A stretch of 64,000 nucleotides of DNA from an uncultured Shewanella sp. (GCF_947497935.1 NZ_CANMIO010000006.1:124001-188000); one strand, 5' to 3'; counted from the first letter of the stretch, positions 18,089 through 27,512 are shown. Numbers and translations: made by a program. Notes: a model not told the origin generated them from the letters alone.

Positions 18089-20656
18089 ATGAAAAAAGCA
18101 CTAATAGCTGTAGCTATAATGTCATTAGTTGCCTGTGGCGGCGGTGATGAAACGACTCAAGCGCAGCCCAATACCGCTCCGAAAATGTTGATATCAAATG
18201 GCATAGACCATGAAATGATATTAGGCCAAGAAAATAGTGCATTGCCGTTAGCGACATACTTCAGTGATGCCGATGGTGATGTGTTGAGTTACAAGTTGTT
18301 GAGTACGGAGTTAGATCTGGTGATTAGCGGCCCATCACTGACTTTCGGCTCGGCGATGACGGCGGGCGTCTATGATGTTCAAGTCATAGCGCTTGATGAT
18401 AAGGGCGCGCAGTCTCAGCCTCTCACCATTACGTTGAATGTGGTCGATCCCGCCATTCCCGATTTGACCGTTAACGGTGCCAATAAGGCCTATATTGCCA
18501 ATGAGGTTGTGACCCTCGCGGTTAAGTTGGGCGCAGAAGCTGTCTATCCGATTTCGTACTCCTGGGTGCAAGAAACGGGTCAGACTGTTGAGGTCATTGA
18601 TACCGATTCGACGACACTAGAGTTTAGTGTACCAAGCGATATCAGCGCGCAAGCATTAAGTTTTAAGCTGACTCTAGAGTCAGATTATGCCAGTCACTCT
18701 GAGATGGTTAATCTTGCCGTTTACTCTCCATTGGCGATAGATACGATAGACGCAGCGCTGACCGCCTTTGGTGAGCGAGTTAGATTAGTAACCTCTGGTG
18801 GTAACGGTAACGCCTTGAGTTTTACTAGCTCCGATGAGGCGATAGCCAAAGTTGATGAGAATGGTGAAGTGACCCCGTTGAATGCTGGCTCTTTTACGAT
18901 TCGCGTTACTCAAGAAAGCCTAGACTTGATCCCAGCCCTTGATGCCGAGGTGAATTTAGTTGTTTCAGATCCCGAGGATCTTAGGGTTTATTTAGATGTT
19001 CCACTGCAGGTCACCAATGGTGTGAGTGCCTTTTCGGCGCCTAATGTGCCGGCGATTAGTGAAGGCAAAGACACCAGTTTTACGACTTTTGCCAAAGTGA
19101 GCTTTGATGATAAAGAGTTGGTGACTGAACTGGAAAATATTGACGGGGTGTGGAGTGGAGTGTTGTTGCATGTCCCTGCCGATAAGTTGCTAACATTAAC
19201 GACCCATAGTGTTGATTTTGCAGGGGAAGAAACATATCAGCAATCTAAAGAGCTAACCCTAGCGGAAGAGGGAGAGCAGACGGTACAAGTTCAGCAAGTC
19301 GCCGTCGAGGTTGAACGCATTGTGTCAACGCCAATCGACCGATGTGAAAACTACGTGGATGATAAGGGAAATATTTATCTCATATCTATGCAGGAAAGTA
19401 TCGATGCTTCAGGGGTGAAACTTCAAGAATGGGGCTATGAAATTGAGCAGCAATTTATCCGCCATCACGATTGCCAACCAGCCTATATTGAGTACTTTAT
19501 TTCCGGTAATGTATCAGAGCAAATACACTTCTTGCATGGCATAAACCATAATAACGGTCAGATCTCGTATCGCAGTTATTATGACGCTCTTGATGCTTTT
19601 GGCGAGCCGATTAAGAAAATCGAGTCCCGTGAAGATGAGAGTGGGCACAGAGTTGTATTAGATGATCAACCTTCAGTCTATGAGTATTACCCTAGCGGTA
19701 GGATCCGAGTTAAACAATGGACTGCTGGTGCTGCTGAGTTATTTGTCCGTGCATTTGGTCCAGATTTAATTACTTATGCCGATGATGATGCATCAACATA
19801 CAGCAGTATGGTTTGGCATGATGCTGAACAGACCCGTGAAAAAGAGAAGGTATTTAGTTCAGATGGTGGTCCGCAGTGGTGTAGCTATTTAGACCCAAAC
19901 ACTAAACAAGACGTGCTTTACACTCGCTGTGAGTTTGATAATGGCGCAGGGGGCGTTAAGACAGAGCTCGATTTAGATAACCAATATGCTATCGATACCA
20001 ATGATCAACCTATCATAGAGCCTATTAACGAGTGCCAACACTTTATTGATACAGACGGTACGGTTTACCCCATTCAGCAGCAAACTGACAGTGCCGGTTA
20101 TGTTACTACGGGTTATGTTAAGGATGGCCAGTATACCTACCATAACCAGTGTGAACCTGCTATGACTCGGTTTTATTCATCGGGTAACCCCGAGCATGCA
20201 TGGACATTCCGCCAAGGTATAAATACTCACCCTGATGGCTATACCTCGTTTGCTTATTACGACCTTTTAGATGAGGAGGATAAGCCAATACTTGAGATGG
20301 AGTCTAAGGTTGAAAATGAGCGGTATGTTATATCGTTCGATGCGCCCTCTGTGGTTAAGTATTTCACTAATGGTGATATTCAATATCAAGCTTGGATGCA
20401 AACCAATGACTCAGGTGATTGGGTTTATGGGCGTGATGCTGGGCCAGATGTGATCACTTATGGTTACGGCACAAATGGTTACCAGCAAAAAAATGTTTAT
20501 TGGTATAGCGAGACAGGACATAGGCTGAAGCGTAAAGACTTCGACGCAGAAGGTGAGCTTGATGTTTGTCATTACTATCAGCTCGATCAATTGGTGCAGT
20601 CGGATGAGACATGTTTGAATGAATCAGAATTAGACATCGAATTCGAAATTCAATAA
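18089..20656 (+). CDS. Large surface/periplasmic lipoprotein: Ig-like repeats plus duplicated MORN-like module
   Basis: 855 residues, lipobox LVAC with Cys16, followed by a GGGD linker. Residues about 30-115 look like a cadherin/Ig-like domain (YFSDADGDVLSYKL), 120-215 another, and 216-295 a BIG2-like fold (VRLVTSGGNGNALSFTSSD, then AKVDENGEVTPLNAGSFTI). The C-terminal half holds two copies of a module of about 200 residues, beginning at residue 415 (PIDRCENYVDDKGNIYLI) and 645 (PINECQHFIDTDGTVYPI). Each copy contains YYPSGRIRVKQW-type strands similar to MORN_2 repeats. Function unknown; it could be adhesive or bind a partner at the cell surface. Confidence 0.75.
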   Translation: MKKALIAVAIMSLVACGGGDETTQAQPNTAPKMLISNGIDHEMILGQENSALPLATYFSDADGDVLSYKLLSTELDLVISGPSLTFGSAMTAGVYDVQVIALDDKGAQSQPLTITLNVVDPAIPDLTVNGANKAYIANEVVTLAVKLGAEAVYPISYSWVQETGQTVEVIDTDSTTLEFSVPSDISAQALSFKLTLESDYASHSEMVNLAVYSPLAIDTIDAALTAFGERVRLVTSGGNGNALSFTSSDEAIAKVDENGEVTPLNAGSFTIRVTQESLDLIPALDAEVNLVVSDPEDLRVYLDVPLQVTNGVSAFSAPNVPAISEGKDTSFTTFAKVSFDDKELVTELENIDGVWSGVLLHVPADKLLTLTTHSVDFAGEETYQQSKELTLAEEGEQTVQVQQVAVEVERIVSTPIDRCENYVDDKGNIYLISMQESIDASGVKLQEWGYEIEQQFIRHHDCQPAYIEYFISGNVSEQIHFLHGINHNNGQISYRSYYDALDAFGEPIKKIESREDESGHRVVLDDQPSVYEYYPSGRIRVKQWTAGAAELFVRAFGPDLITYADDDASTYSSMVWHDAEQTREKEKVFSSDGGPQWCSYLDPNTKQDVLYTRCEFDNGAGGVKTELDLDNQYAIDTNDQPIIEPINECQHFIDTDGTVYPIQQQTDSAGYVTTGYVKDGQYTYHNQCEPAMTRFYSSGNPEHAWTFRQGINTHPDGYTSFAYYDLLDEEDKPILEMESKVENERYVISFDAPSVVKYFTNGDIQYQAWMQTNDSGDWVYGRDAGPDVITYGYGTNGYQQKNVYWYSETGHRLKRKDFDAEGELDVCHYYQLDQLVQSDETCLNESELDIEFEIQ

Positions 20657-20681
20657 TCGCCATTTAGTCTCGTCATTTTCA

Positions 20682-20714
20682 AAAAGGCCGAGTGATTTTC
20701 ACTTGGCCTTTTTT
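20682..20714 (+). terminator. Terminator after the Ig-like lipoprotein gene
   Basis: AAGGCCGAGTGA pairs with TCACTTGGCCTT (one G-T), followed by six T residues. Confidence 0.85.
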
Positions 20715-21038
20715 GCTGTTTGTTGCCCAGCCATTCGTCTCGAATTAGTTAGCCAAAAACACTCTGAGTAGAGCACTTTCTTATTCTGATAAGTATTAGT
20801 CTTGATTATTCCGTGTTAAGTTATTGAAAAATTAGGGTTTGCCTGTTGATTTTTATAGGGGCTTTGAGAATGAGTTGGTACGTTTTGCGATATAAATGGC
20901 AAAGTTAAAGTTTAATTAATTATAGATTTTCTGATTTCTCCAATATAAATGCGCTTAATTACTTTAATGCGCTAAATTTTTTAGGAGTTATTGACTGGGC
21001 TGATCCACAAGTATCAGTTTTAGAAAATAAAACACACG
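20715..21038. other. AT-rich upstream region of yoaE
   Basis: 324 bp with no gene seen. Two direct copies of AATGCGCT occur at 20948-20955 and 20966-20973. I looked for the yybP-ykoY manganese riboswitch that precedes some TerC-family genes and did not find its conserved loops. A GGAG at about 20984 is too far from the ATG to be its ribosome binding site. Confidence 0.35.
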
Positions 21039-22571
21039 ATGGAATTTCTGCTTGAACCCCAAATTTGGATTGGTTTAATTACCCTGATCATTATCGAGAT
21101 CGTACTCGGCATCGATAACCTTGTCTTCATTGCAATTCTAGTTAAAAAGCTTCCGCCAGAGCAGAGAGATAAGGCCAGAACCATCGGCTTATTTCTGGCG
21201 CTTATCATGCGACTAGGTCTGTTGAGTATTGTGTCTTGGCTAGTTACGCTGACTCAGCCGCTATTTAGTGTCTATGATTTCAGCTTCTCGACTCGAGATC
21301 TGATCCTAATTACTGGTGGTCTGTTCCTGCTGTTTAAGGCAACTCATGAGCTCCATGAGCGTCTGGAAGGGGATTTACATCAACAGCAAGGCGCCAATGT
21401 GTATGCCAGTTTCGGTGTGATCATAGCCCAGATCTTGGCCCTTGATGCGGTGTTCTCATTAGATTCAATTATTACCGCCGTCGGTATGGTCGACAGCTTA
21501 ACCGTGATGATGATTGCGGTGATTGTTTCTATGATAGTGATGTTGTTGGCGTCAAAGGCGATTACTAACTTTGTTAATGCGCACCCGACCGTCATCGTAT
21601 TGTGTTTAAGCTTCCTATTAATGATTGGCTTTATCTTGGTTGCAGAAGGTTTCGGCTTCCATATTCCTAAAGGCTATCTGTATGCTGCGATTGGTTTCTC
21701 AATTTTAATTGAGATGTTTAACCAGATGATTAAATCTAGCCACGCTAAACATGCAGAGAGAGTACCTCTACGTCAGCGTACAACCGAGGCTATTTTCCGC
21801 TTAATGGGTAATAAACATTACAATGTTCATAATGACGATGAAGGCGCAGAGCCTGCCCCTGTAAGTTTTGGTGATGCTGAGCGTGAGATGGTCACTGGCG
21901 TACTGTCGCTTTCAGAGCGTAATGTACGTACGGTTATGACCCAAAGAAGTGAGACTGTTTGGTTAAATACTGAGGACTGCACCGATAAAATTAAGCAGAC
22001 GATTAAAAATAGTCGCCACCAAAATTTCCCAGTGTGTAGTGGAACCTTGGATAATTTAATCGGTATTGTCCGCAGTAAAGACTTGCTGCTAGGCATTGAA
22101 GCGGGTGAAAGTTTGGCGGATGTTGCTGCAGGCTTCCCCGCGTATATTGTGCCAGATAGCATTAACGTGATTCGTTTACTCGATGGCTTTAGAGAGTCAA
22201 GAGCGGGCATGGCAGTACTTGCCGATGAGTTTGGTAGCATTCAAGGGATCGTGACCTTGCATGACTTACTCGAGTCGATTGTTGGTGAGTTCCCTGACAT
22301 TGGTGAGACCCCAGAAATCAGTGTGTGTAACGATGGCTGGTTAGTTAAAGGCTCTACTTCACTGCACGACTTAGAATCTCGCCTAGAAACCATAGGCTTA
22401 ATCGATAAGCAGCAGGAATACATTACCGTAGCAGGCTTACTATTAACTTTGAACTCAACCATTCCTAAGGTGAGTGACGTAGTTGAATTTGCCAAACTAA
22501 AGTTTGAAATCGTTGAAGCTGACGAATTTAAAGTCTCTCTCGTTAAGGTGAGTCATATTCAAGCGAGTTAA
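21039..22571 (+). CDS. yoaE: TerC-family membrane protein with CBS pair and CorC_HlyC domain (YoaE-like)
   Basis: 510 residues, matching E. coli YoaE in length and in the opening (MEFL, then [16 protein letters not shown]). Residues 1-235 are the TerC domain with about seven membrane segments and the metal-site-like GIDN and [10 protein letters not shown] motifs. Residues about 285-410 hold two CBS domains, which usually bind adenine nucleotides, and about 425-505 the CorC/HlyC domain. TerC proteins are linked to metal ion export, including manganese, and the CBS/CorC part is regulatory in related transporters. Exact substrate unknown. Confidence 0.9.
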   Translation: MEFLLEPQIWIGLITLIIIEIVLGIDNLVFIAILVKKLPPEQRDKARTIGLFLALIMRLGLLSIVSWLVTLTQPLFSVYDFSFSTRDLILITGGLFLLFKATHELHERLEGDLHQQQGANVYASFGVIIAQILALDAVFSLDSIITAVGMVDSLTVMMIAVIVSMIVMLLASKAITNFVNAHPTVIVLCLSFLLMIGFILVAEGFGFHIPKGYLYAAIGFSILIEMFNQMIKSSHAKHAERVPLRQRTTEAIFRLMGNKHYNVHNDDEGAEPAPVSFGDAEREMVTGVLSLSERNVRTVMTQRSETVWLNTEDCTDKIKQTIKNSRHQNFPVCSGTLDNLIGIVRSKDLLLGIEAGESLADVAAGFPAYIVPDSINVIRLLDGFRESRAGMAVLADEFGSIQGIVTLHDLLESIVGEFPDIGETPEISVCNDGWLVKGSTSLHDLESRLETIGLIDKQQEYITVAGLLLTLNSTIPKVSDVVEFAKLKFEIVEADEFKVSLVKVSHIQAS

Positions 22572-22587
22572 TTCGTTTTACGCAAAG

Positions 22588-22616
22588 AAAAGGGTCTGCA
22601 TTGCAGACCCTTTTTT
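22588..22616. terminator. Bidirectional terminator between yoaE and purine permease gene
   Basis: GGGTCTGCA and TGCAGACCC around one base, with an A-rich run before and TTTTTT after. It can serve both the plus-strand yoaE and the converging permease gene. Confidence 0.85.
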
Positions 22617-22642
22617 ATTGAATGGTTTGTTCCTTGCTGGGA

Positions 22643-24013
22643 TTAAAGCATTACTAAGTAGGCGATAAAAATCAGAGATAAAGCATAAATGATTGGATGG
22701 ACTTCACGGCCTTTACCTGCCACCACCATAGCAAATGCGTAACTGATAAAGCCCATCGCCATACCGTTAGCAGGAGAGAAGCTTAAAATGGTGAACATGA
22801 TAGTGAAGAAGGCGGCAATGCAAGACGGTTTATGGTCCCAGTTTATTTGCCCTAAGCGACCAACCATGTAAATACCGACAACAATCATAGCCGGGGCAAC
22901 GATAGCGGTGGAAAACATGGAAAATATTGGGTAGCAAAATAGCGCTAGCAGGAATAAACAGGCTGTCGCTACAGCGGCAAGGCCAGTTTTGGCGCCTTGA
23001 GCTGACGCGATCCCCGATTCTGAAAAAGCCGTAATTGAGGTGGTGCCCAGTACGCTACCGATAACCGTGCCGCCCGCATCGGCCACTAACGCTGAGCGAG
23101 CGTTCGGCACCTTGCCGTCTTTATCGATAATACCCGCGTCTTTACCCACGCCCACAATCGTCGATAGGCCATCGAAGAAGTCGACGATAAAGAAGATGAT
23201 CACAATAAACAGTAGATCAAATAGCTTATCTACAGTGAGAAATTCAAAGTTGAATACTTTACCAAAGCTCGGCTCTATACTTGGCGGCACGCTAAACCAG
23301 TTTTCAGGGATGGGAGCATACTGAGTGCCTAACACTGCATCGCTGATAAGTGTCAGGGTAATAGAGGTCATAAAGGCGATAAAGGTAGCCAGCTTGATAT
23401 TGCGCACCATACAGCCTACCGCGACAAACAAACTGATAAAGGCGATGGCAACTTGGGGCTGGGTAATATCGCCCATGCTAACCAGAATGATGGGGTTGGC
23501 TACGATGATCCCAGCATTTTTAAGCCCGAGGAAGGCGATAAACAGGCCTAGAGAAACGGTGATGGCAAGCTTGAGATCCTCTGGGATCGATTCGATCATC
23601 TGTTTGCGAATTTTAGTCATCGAGAAGATCAGATAGACGATGCCTGAGAGGAATATGCCAAATAGCGCTTCGTGCCAAATCAGTGCCACAGAGCTCGATG
23701 CTAACATGCCCTTGAAGAAGCCGTTCATGCTCATTCCAGGCGCTAACATCACAGGATAATTACCGAAGAAACCCATTATTAGGGTGGCTAATGCGGCGGC
23801 TAATGCGGTGGCGGTAAAGATCGCGCCCTTATCCATGCCCTCAATGCTACCTAAAATCGCTGGATTGACCGCCAAAATATAGCTCATGGCTAAGAAGGTA
23901 ATAAAGCCTGCGTAAAGCTCGGTGCCAACATTGGCATTGCGCTTAGATAGTTGGAAAGTATTTTCCATATAGCGGGACTGCCCCGCACGTTGAAGTAAGC
24001 TAGAGATCGCCAC
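22643..24013 (-). CDS. NCS2-family purine permease (guanine/hypoxanthine or adenine type)
   Basis: 456 residues, about 12-14 membrane segments, of the AzgA-like branch of nucleobase:cation symporters, which import purine bases. Seen: FITFLAMSYILAVNPAIL near the start, GFFGNYPVMLAPGMSMNGFF (the conserved TM3 region), DFFDGLSTIVGVG, and GTTSITAFSESGIASAQGAKTG (the TM10 signature). The GTG start at 24013 has AAGG nine bases upstream; an ATG 15 codons later is also plausible. A purine riboswitch lies in its leader, which supports purine as substrate; its C74-type junction points to guanine or hypoxanthine sensing. Confidence 0.92.
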   Translation of the reverse strand: MAISSLLQRAGQSRYMENTFQLSKRNANVGTELYAGFITFLAMSYILAVNPAILGSIEGMDKGAIFTATALAAALATLIMGFFGNYPVMLAPGMSMNGFFKGMLASSSVALIWHEALFGIFLSGIVYLIFSMTKIRKQMIESIPEDLKLAITVSLGLFIAFLGLKNAGIIVANPIILVSMGDITQPQVAIAFISLFVAVGCMVRNIKLATFIAFMTSITLTLISDAVLGTQYAPIPENWFSVPPSIEPSFGKVFNFEFLTVDKLFDLLFIVIIFFIVDFFDGLSTIVGVGKDAGIIDKDGKVPNARSALVADAGGTVIGSVLGTTSITAFSESGIASAQGAKTGLAAVATACLFLLALFCYPIFSMFSTAIVAPAMIVVGIYMVGRLGQINWDHKPSCIAAFFTIMFTILSFSPANGMAMGFISYAFAMVVAGKGREVHPIIYALSLIFIAYLVML

Positions 24014-24079
24014 AGTGATGCCTTATTAGTGATTATTGATGCGCTCATTTTCTTAAGCGCTAAGAGTTCAATAAATTTA

Positions 24080-24124
24080 TTGGCAGATACCACTGGGCTG
24101 CCAAGTGTTGTAGACGTTTGGCAA
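24080..24124 (-). promoter_or_regulatory. Possible expression platform of the purine riboswitch
   Basis: On the minus strand, TTGCCAA (24124-24118), TTGGCAG (24104-24098) and CTGCCAA (24086-24080) occur in this order. The middle segment can pair with either neighbour, giving two mutually exclusive hairpins. An AU-rich stretch, not a clean U-run, follows the second. This could switch transcription or translation; the mechanism is inferred. Confidence 0.45.
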
Positions 24125-24138
24125 CGGACGGTGATTGG

Positions 24139-24203
24139 GCTGTAGTCACAAGATTAGGTCTTGTGGTAGAGACTTCTGGACCAAATTTCCAGCGATATAC
24201 AGC
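24139..24203 (-). ncRNA. Purine riboswitch aptamer (guanine type)
   Basis: The minus strand folds as a three-way junction. P1 pairs GCTGTA (24203-24198) with TACAGC (24144-24139). P2 is CTGGA/TCCAG with a loop ending in TTGG; P3 is CACAAG/CTTGTG with loop ACCTAAT. The loop GG and CC are placed for the known L2-L3 kissing pairs. J2/3 reads AGTCTCTACC against the consensus AGTTTCTACC, with the single change at the flipped-out position 48. J3/1 reads GACTAC, with C at the position (74) that specifies guanine or hypoxanthine. It lies about 125 nt upstream of the NCS2 purine permease start, a logical target. Confidence 0.82.
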
Positions 24204-24325
24204 ACAATAAATTGTTGGCGCGGATTGTACGCAGCTGCTGGAGTTGCGCAAACAATTACAATCAAAGTGTGCGATTGATCAATCTTTTGAACAAACAAAA
24301 AATAGATAGAATATCAAAGTAATGC

Positions 24326-25222
24326 TTAGCTTCTACCCGCCGCTGGCTTTGCTATTTTTTGCCTTAGCATTTGGATTAAAGCCGGTGAAATGGAAGCTAA
24401 AATCATGCCCGCCATCAGTGCATATTGATGTGGACTATAAGATTCACCCACTAACAGCATGCCACTGATAATCCCAGCGATTGGGTTCGCGATACTGCCA
24501 AAGGTAAAATCAACCACACTCATACGCTGCAATAGCCATACGTATAAGCCATAACCGAGTACAGTGTTCAGAAGCACAATCCAGCTTAAGCCAAAACCAT
24601 TCAAGAGAGTAAACTCGGCAGCCAAATGCAGATACTTATCGGGTGATATCAGCGCCTGACAACCCGAGATAATAAGCAAGATCCCCCCGCCAATAATCAG
24701 CTGCCAAGTGAGTACCGTCCACCAGTGAATGCGCGTGCCTAACGCTTTGGTGATGGTGCTACCGATAATAATGCAACTGATGGCAGCGAGCATGGCGGCT
24801 AAACCAACAGGGCTCAAGTTGATTGAGCTTGGGTCAAACAGTAACCAAGCGAAGATAATAATCATTGCACCAGACAGGGCTTGCAGCGCATTAGGGCGCT
24901 GTTTACTGAACAGCCAATGAAATAGCATGGCAAATACTGGTACTGACACCATACCGACTCCAGAAATGGCTGATGGCAAGGTGAGAGCCATAATAAAAAT
25001 AAGGCTAAAGAACAGCGCGATATTGATAGCACCGAGTTTAATCAATATGGGCCAGTCGGCTTTGTTCGGTAAGTTAGGCTTAATTACCAACAGGATTAAG
25101 CCAGCCGGTAGGGCGCGAATCGCGCCCAGCAAGAGTGGCGGCCAGTCTGGCAAAGTGAGTTGGGTCATTGCATAAGTGGTACCCCAAAAAAATGCGGGGA
25201 TCATTGCCAGAAAAACATTCAT
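24326..25222 (-). CDS. EamA/DMT-family transporter
   Basis: 298 residues with ten hydrophobic segments and two EamA repeats (about 4-130 and 145-285), the drug/metabolite transporter layout. N-terminus IPAFFWGTTYAMTQ is the usual family opening, and the second repeat includes VLLNTVLGYGLYVWLLQRMSV. Such carriers export amino acids, metabolites or drugs; the substrate cannot be told. It is transcribed divergently from the MarR gene, and the two perfect palindromes in the spacer suggest direct control by that regulator. Confidence 0.88.
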   Translation of the reverse strand: MNVFLAMIPAFFWGTTYAMTQLTLPDWPPLLLGAIRALPAGLILLVIKPNLPNKADWPILIKLGAINIALFFSLIFIMALTLPSAISGVGMVSVPVFAMLFHWLFSKQRPNALQALSGAMIIIFAWLLFDPSSINLSPVGLAAMLAAISCIIIGSTITKALGTRIHWWTVLTWQLIIGGGILLIISGCQALISPDKYLHLAAEFTLLNGFGLSWIVLLNTVLGYGLYVWLLQRMSVVDFTFGSIANPIAGIISGMLLVGESYSPHQYALMAGMILASISPALIQMLRQKIAKPAAGRS

Positions 25223-25241
25223 AAACTACCTTTATGTTAAG

Positions 25242-25259
25242 TATCTCCATGTGGAGATA
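25242..25259. promoter_or_regulatory. Putative MarR operator 1
   Basis: TATCTCCATGTGGAGATA is a perfect 18-bp palindrome, 20 bp from the EamA gene start and in the spacer shared with the divergent MarR gene. The size and symmetry fit MarR-family dimers. Confidence 0.6.
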
Positions 25260-25289
25260 TATTTCATTGTGTGCCCATAATTTATTTTT

Positions 25290-25304
25290 GTAAAGTATCT
25301 TTAC
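25290..25304. promoter_or_regulatory. Putative MarR operator 2
   Basis: GTAAAG-TAT-CTTTAC is a second perfect inverted repeat 30 bp further on, nearer the MarR gene. Its GTATCT core also occurs in the first site, so both may bind one regulator. Confidence 0.45.
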
Positions 25305-25357
25305 GTTAAGCTATATTAGTCCGTCAGCAAATGATTGATGCTAAGTTAAGGTGAAAA

Positions 25358-25849
25358 ATGGAAGATATCGACAAGGTCATAGCGCAGTGGAGCAAGGAAA
25401 AACCGCATTTAGATACGCTGCCGATGGCAATTTTTGGACGCATTATGCGTTTGCAAAAACATATCGAAGCGCAAATTGCGACTTGTCATAAGCAGTTCGG
25501 TCTGACGATGGGTGAATTCGATGTGCTGGCGACCTTAAGGCGCTCGGGAGAGCCATTTAGCCTTACGCCGTCAGCTTTGTTATCTTCGATGATGCTGACT
25601 TCTGGTGCGATGACCAATCGTTTAGACAAGCTAGAATCTAAAGGCTTAATTGAGCGAGTACACAGTAAACATGATCGCCGCAGCGTGTCGGTGGCCTTAA
25701 CGCAAAACGGCTTTGATACCATAGATAAAGCGATTGAAGATCACGTGCGTATTCAGCATCAACTCGTTGAGCAATTATCAGCTACTGAAAAACCAGAGCT
25801 GAATCAATTACTCAAGACTTGGCTAGCAGGCTTTGAAGGCATTAAATAA
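25358..25849 (+). CDS. MarR-family transcriptional regulator
   Basis: 163 residues with a winged helix-turn-helix. Residues about 50-120 show the MarR order: MGEFDVLATLRRSGEPFSLTP, recognition helix LLSSMMLTSGAMTNRLDKLE, wing GLIERVHSKHDRRSVSVALT. The DRRSV wing is the family signature. It probably represses itself and the divergent EamA transporter, releasing DNA when a small ligand binds. ATG follows AAGG by about 10 bp. A terminator follows the gene. Confidence 0.92.
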   Translation: MEDIDKVIAQWSKEKPHLDTLPMAIFGRIMRLQKHIEAQIATCHKQFGLTMGEFDVLATLRRSGEPFSLTPSALLSSMMLTSGAMTNRLDKLESKGLIERVHSKHDRRSVSVALTQNGFDTIDKAIEDHVRIQHQLVEQLSATEKPELNQLLKTWLAGFEGIK

Positions 25850-25867
25850 CGGCAAATTCCATAAAGT

Positions 25868-25895
25868 AAGGCCAGCATGATTGCTGGCCTTTTTT
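25868..25895 (+). terminator. Terminator after marR-type gene
   Basis: AAGGCCAGC and GCTGGCCTT around ATGATT, followed by six T residues. Confidence 0.88.
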
Positions 25896-25994
25896 ATTAA
25901 CGCATTTAACCCTTGTACGTTAAGCCTGTTGCTATCTTCGACAGAGTATTTGCTTTAGCATGCGCAATACATTGTTGCTATTGGCTATTACTCT

Positions 25995-27320
25995 ATGACG
26001 TTTGCTAAAACAGTTATCTTTTTTCCTTTAATCTTAGCGAGTTTGCTACTCGCTGGCTGTAGCCAAAAATCGGCTCAACTTGAGTGTGAAACCTTTGAAC
26101 GCTGTTACTTATTAACTTTGTTTGCGGCGCAAAAGTCGGTGCTAAGTCATACAGAGTTCAGTCAGTTAAAAGTGGTGGTTGCAGTAGATTATGACGCTGA
26201 AAAAAGTACTGAAGTACAAACTAAGATTAAAGAGTCTAGTGGTTCTGCTGAATTTGACGCGTTTGCCAAGCGAGAATTACACCATTCAGTAGAGGCGTTA
26301 CTCCCGGTTTTGGCGACGCTGCCAGAAGAGGAACAAGAGAAAGGCGAGTCATTCAGTACTGATTTTATTATGAAAACGGCCGATTACCCCGTCGAGCCCA
26401 AAATCGAGCCAGAACCTGAGTTAGTTGAAAAGTTTTATGATAATGGCCAATTGAAGATCCGCGGTTATGAGCTAGGAATTGATAGAGTGGGTCATTGGCA
26501 GACTTTTTATGAGGATGGCACGCTGCGTTATGACGAGCACTACCCTGCAGGAATAAGAAAGCGTTTTCATGAAAATGGTCAGCTCGCACAAGAGGGCTAT
26601 TTTGACGAAGGTATAGAGCAGGGCGAGTTTACAGATTACCACGACAACGGCAGCCTAAGAGCTAAGCGTAACTTTAAAGATGGCCAGATAGTCGGCTTCG
26701 CTGAATCTTATTCAGAGGATGGCACACTAGATCAACGAGCCAATTTTGATGCTCAAGGTAATGGCACACTACAAGAATTTTGGCCTAATGGACAACTGAA
26801 GTGGGACACGGCGGTTATTAATGGGCAGCCCAGTGGTCAGCAGAAGTATTACGACCTAGAAGGTCAGTTAATGGTTGCAAAGGCACTCGCCGCCGCCAAG
26901 GTGTTTCAGCAAAGCATCAGTGATAATGATGTTGATACGTTCATGCGCTTTATTCTCGATGAAGAGATAATGTTTGAAGGCGCAAGAGTCGCTTATCAGC
27001 GAATTATTTGGCAGTTCACCGAAAAGATGAAGTCAGGTGCTTTTAGTCAAGATCTAGCTACCTTTACTGAGCCCACCCAAATGTTTATCGATGGCGAGGA
27101 GTATTGCGCTTATTTGCCGATGACAATTACTACACAAACTGCAGAAGGCAAGATATTCAGGAACTCTGCTTTAGTGGGATACTCTGCCGATATCGGTAAA
27201 ACGTGGAAGTTTGTTGATGCCAGCGATGGCCACGATGTAATTGGTGCTGTGCTACCTATCACGCCTAGTGATTTGACTATCCCTAAGTTTGCAGAGCCTA
27301 AGATAATGGCGCGTGATTAA
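25995..27320 (+). CDS. Lipoprotein with MORN_2 (YwqK-like) repeats
   Basis: 441 residues, signal peptide and lipobox LLAGC with Cys22. From about residue 145 to 300 there are six or seven MORN_2 repeats of the YDNGQLKIRGYELG type (KFYDNGQLK, TFYEDGTLR, RFHENGQLA, DYHDNGSLR, SYSEDGTLD, EFWPNGQLK). These are the building blocks of YwqK-like proteins. The last third (about 310-430) is a different, unrecognised domain. The name toxin-antitoxin YwqK sometimes attached to this repeat does not fit a lipoprotein and should not be taken as function. Confidence 0.8.
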   Translation: MTFAKTVIFFPLILASLLLAGCSQKSAQLECETFERCYLLTLFAAQKSVLSHTEFSQLKVVVAVDYDAEKSTEVQTKIKESSGSAEFDAFAKRELHHSVEALLPVLATLPEEEQEKGESFSTDFIMKTADYPVEPKIEPEPELVEKFYDNGQLKIRGYELGIDRVGHWQTFYEDGTLRYDEHYPAGIRKRFHENGQLAQEGYFDEGIEQGEFTDYHDNGSLRAKRNFKDGQIVGFAESYSEDGTLDQRANFDAQGNGTLQEFWPNGQLKWDTAVINGQPSGQQKYYDLEGQLMVAKALAAAKVFQQSISDNDVDTFMRFILDEEIMFEGARVAYQRIIWQFTEKMKSGAFSQDLATFTEPTQMFIDGEEYCAYLPMTITTQTAEGKIFRNSALVGYSADIGKTWKFVDASDGHDVIGAVLPITPSDLTIPKFAEPKIMARD

Positions 27321-27432
27321 AGCTTGAGGTTTATTAAGGGGGCGAACGCAGCACTTACCTAGAATGCCTATGAATGACACTAATGATTAGTGCATACGAG
27401 AAATGTTTACTGCTAATGGCCGTTATAAACAA

Positions 27433-27460
27433 AAACGCCTTGTAGCTGCACAAGGCGTTT
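27433..27460. terminator. Bidirectional terminator
   Basis: AAACGCCTTGT and ACAAGGCGTTT form a perfect 11-bp stem around AGCTGC, between the MORN_2 lipoprotein gene and the converging DUF2999 gene. Confidence 0.75.
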
Positions 27461-27512
27461 AGGATGACTTCTGTTGCAGTATTCAAGCTGCTTGCTGCAA
27501 GAGCAGACGCTT

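Noticed and set aside
20715..21038. Possible yybP-ykoY manganese riboswitch before the TerC-family gene
   Set aside because: The conserved loops of that RNA were not found.
25995..27320. Reading the MORN_2 protein as a toxin-antitoxin component
   Set aside because: It is a signal-peptide lipoprotein without a partner toxin; the label attached to this repeat is misleading.
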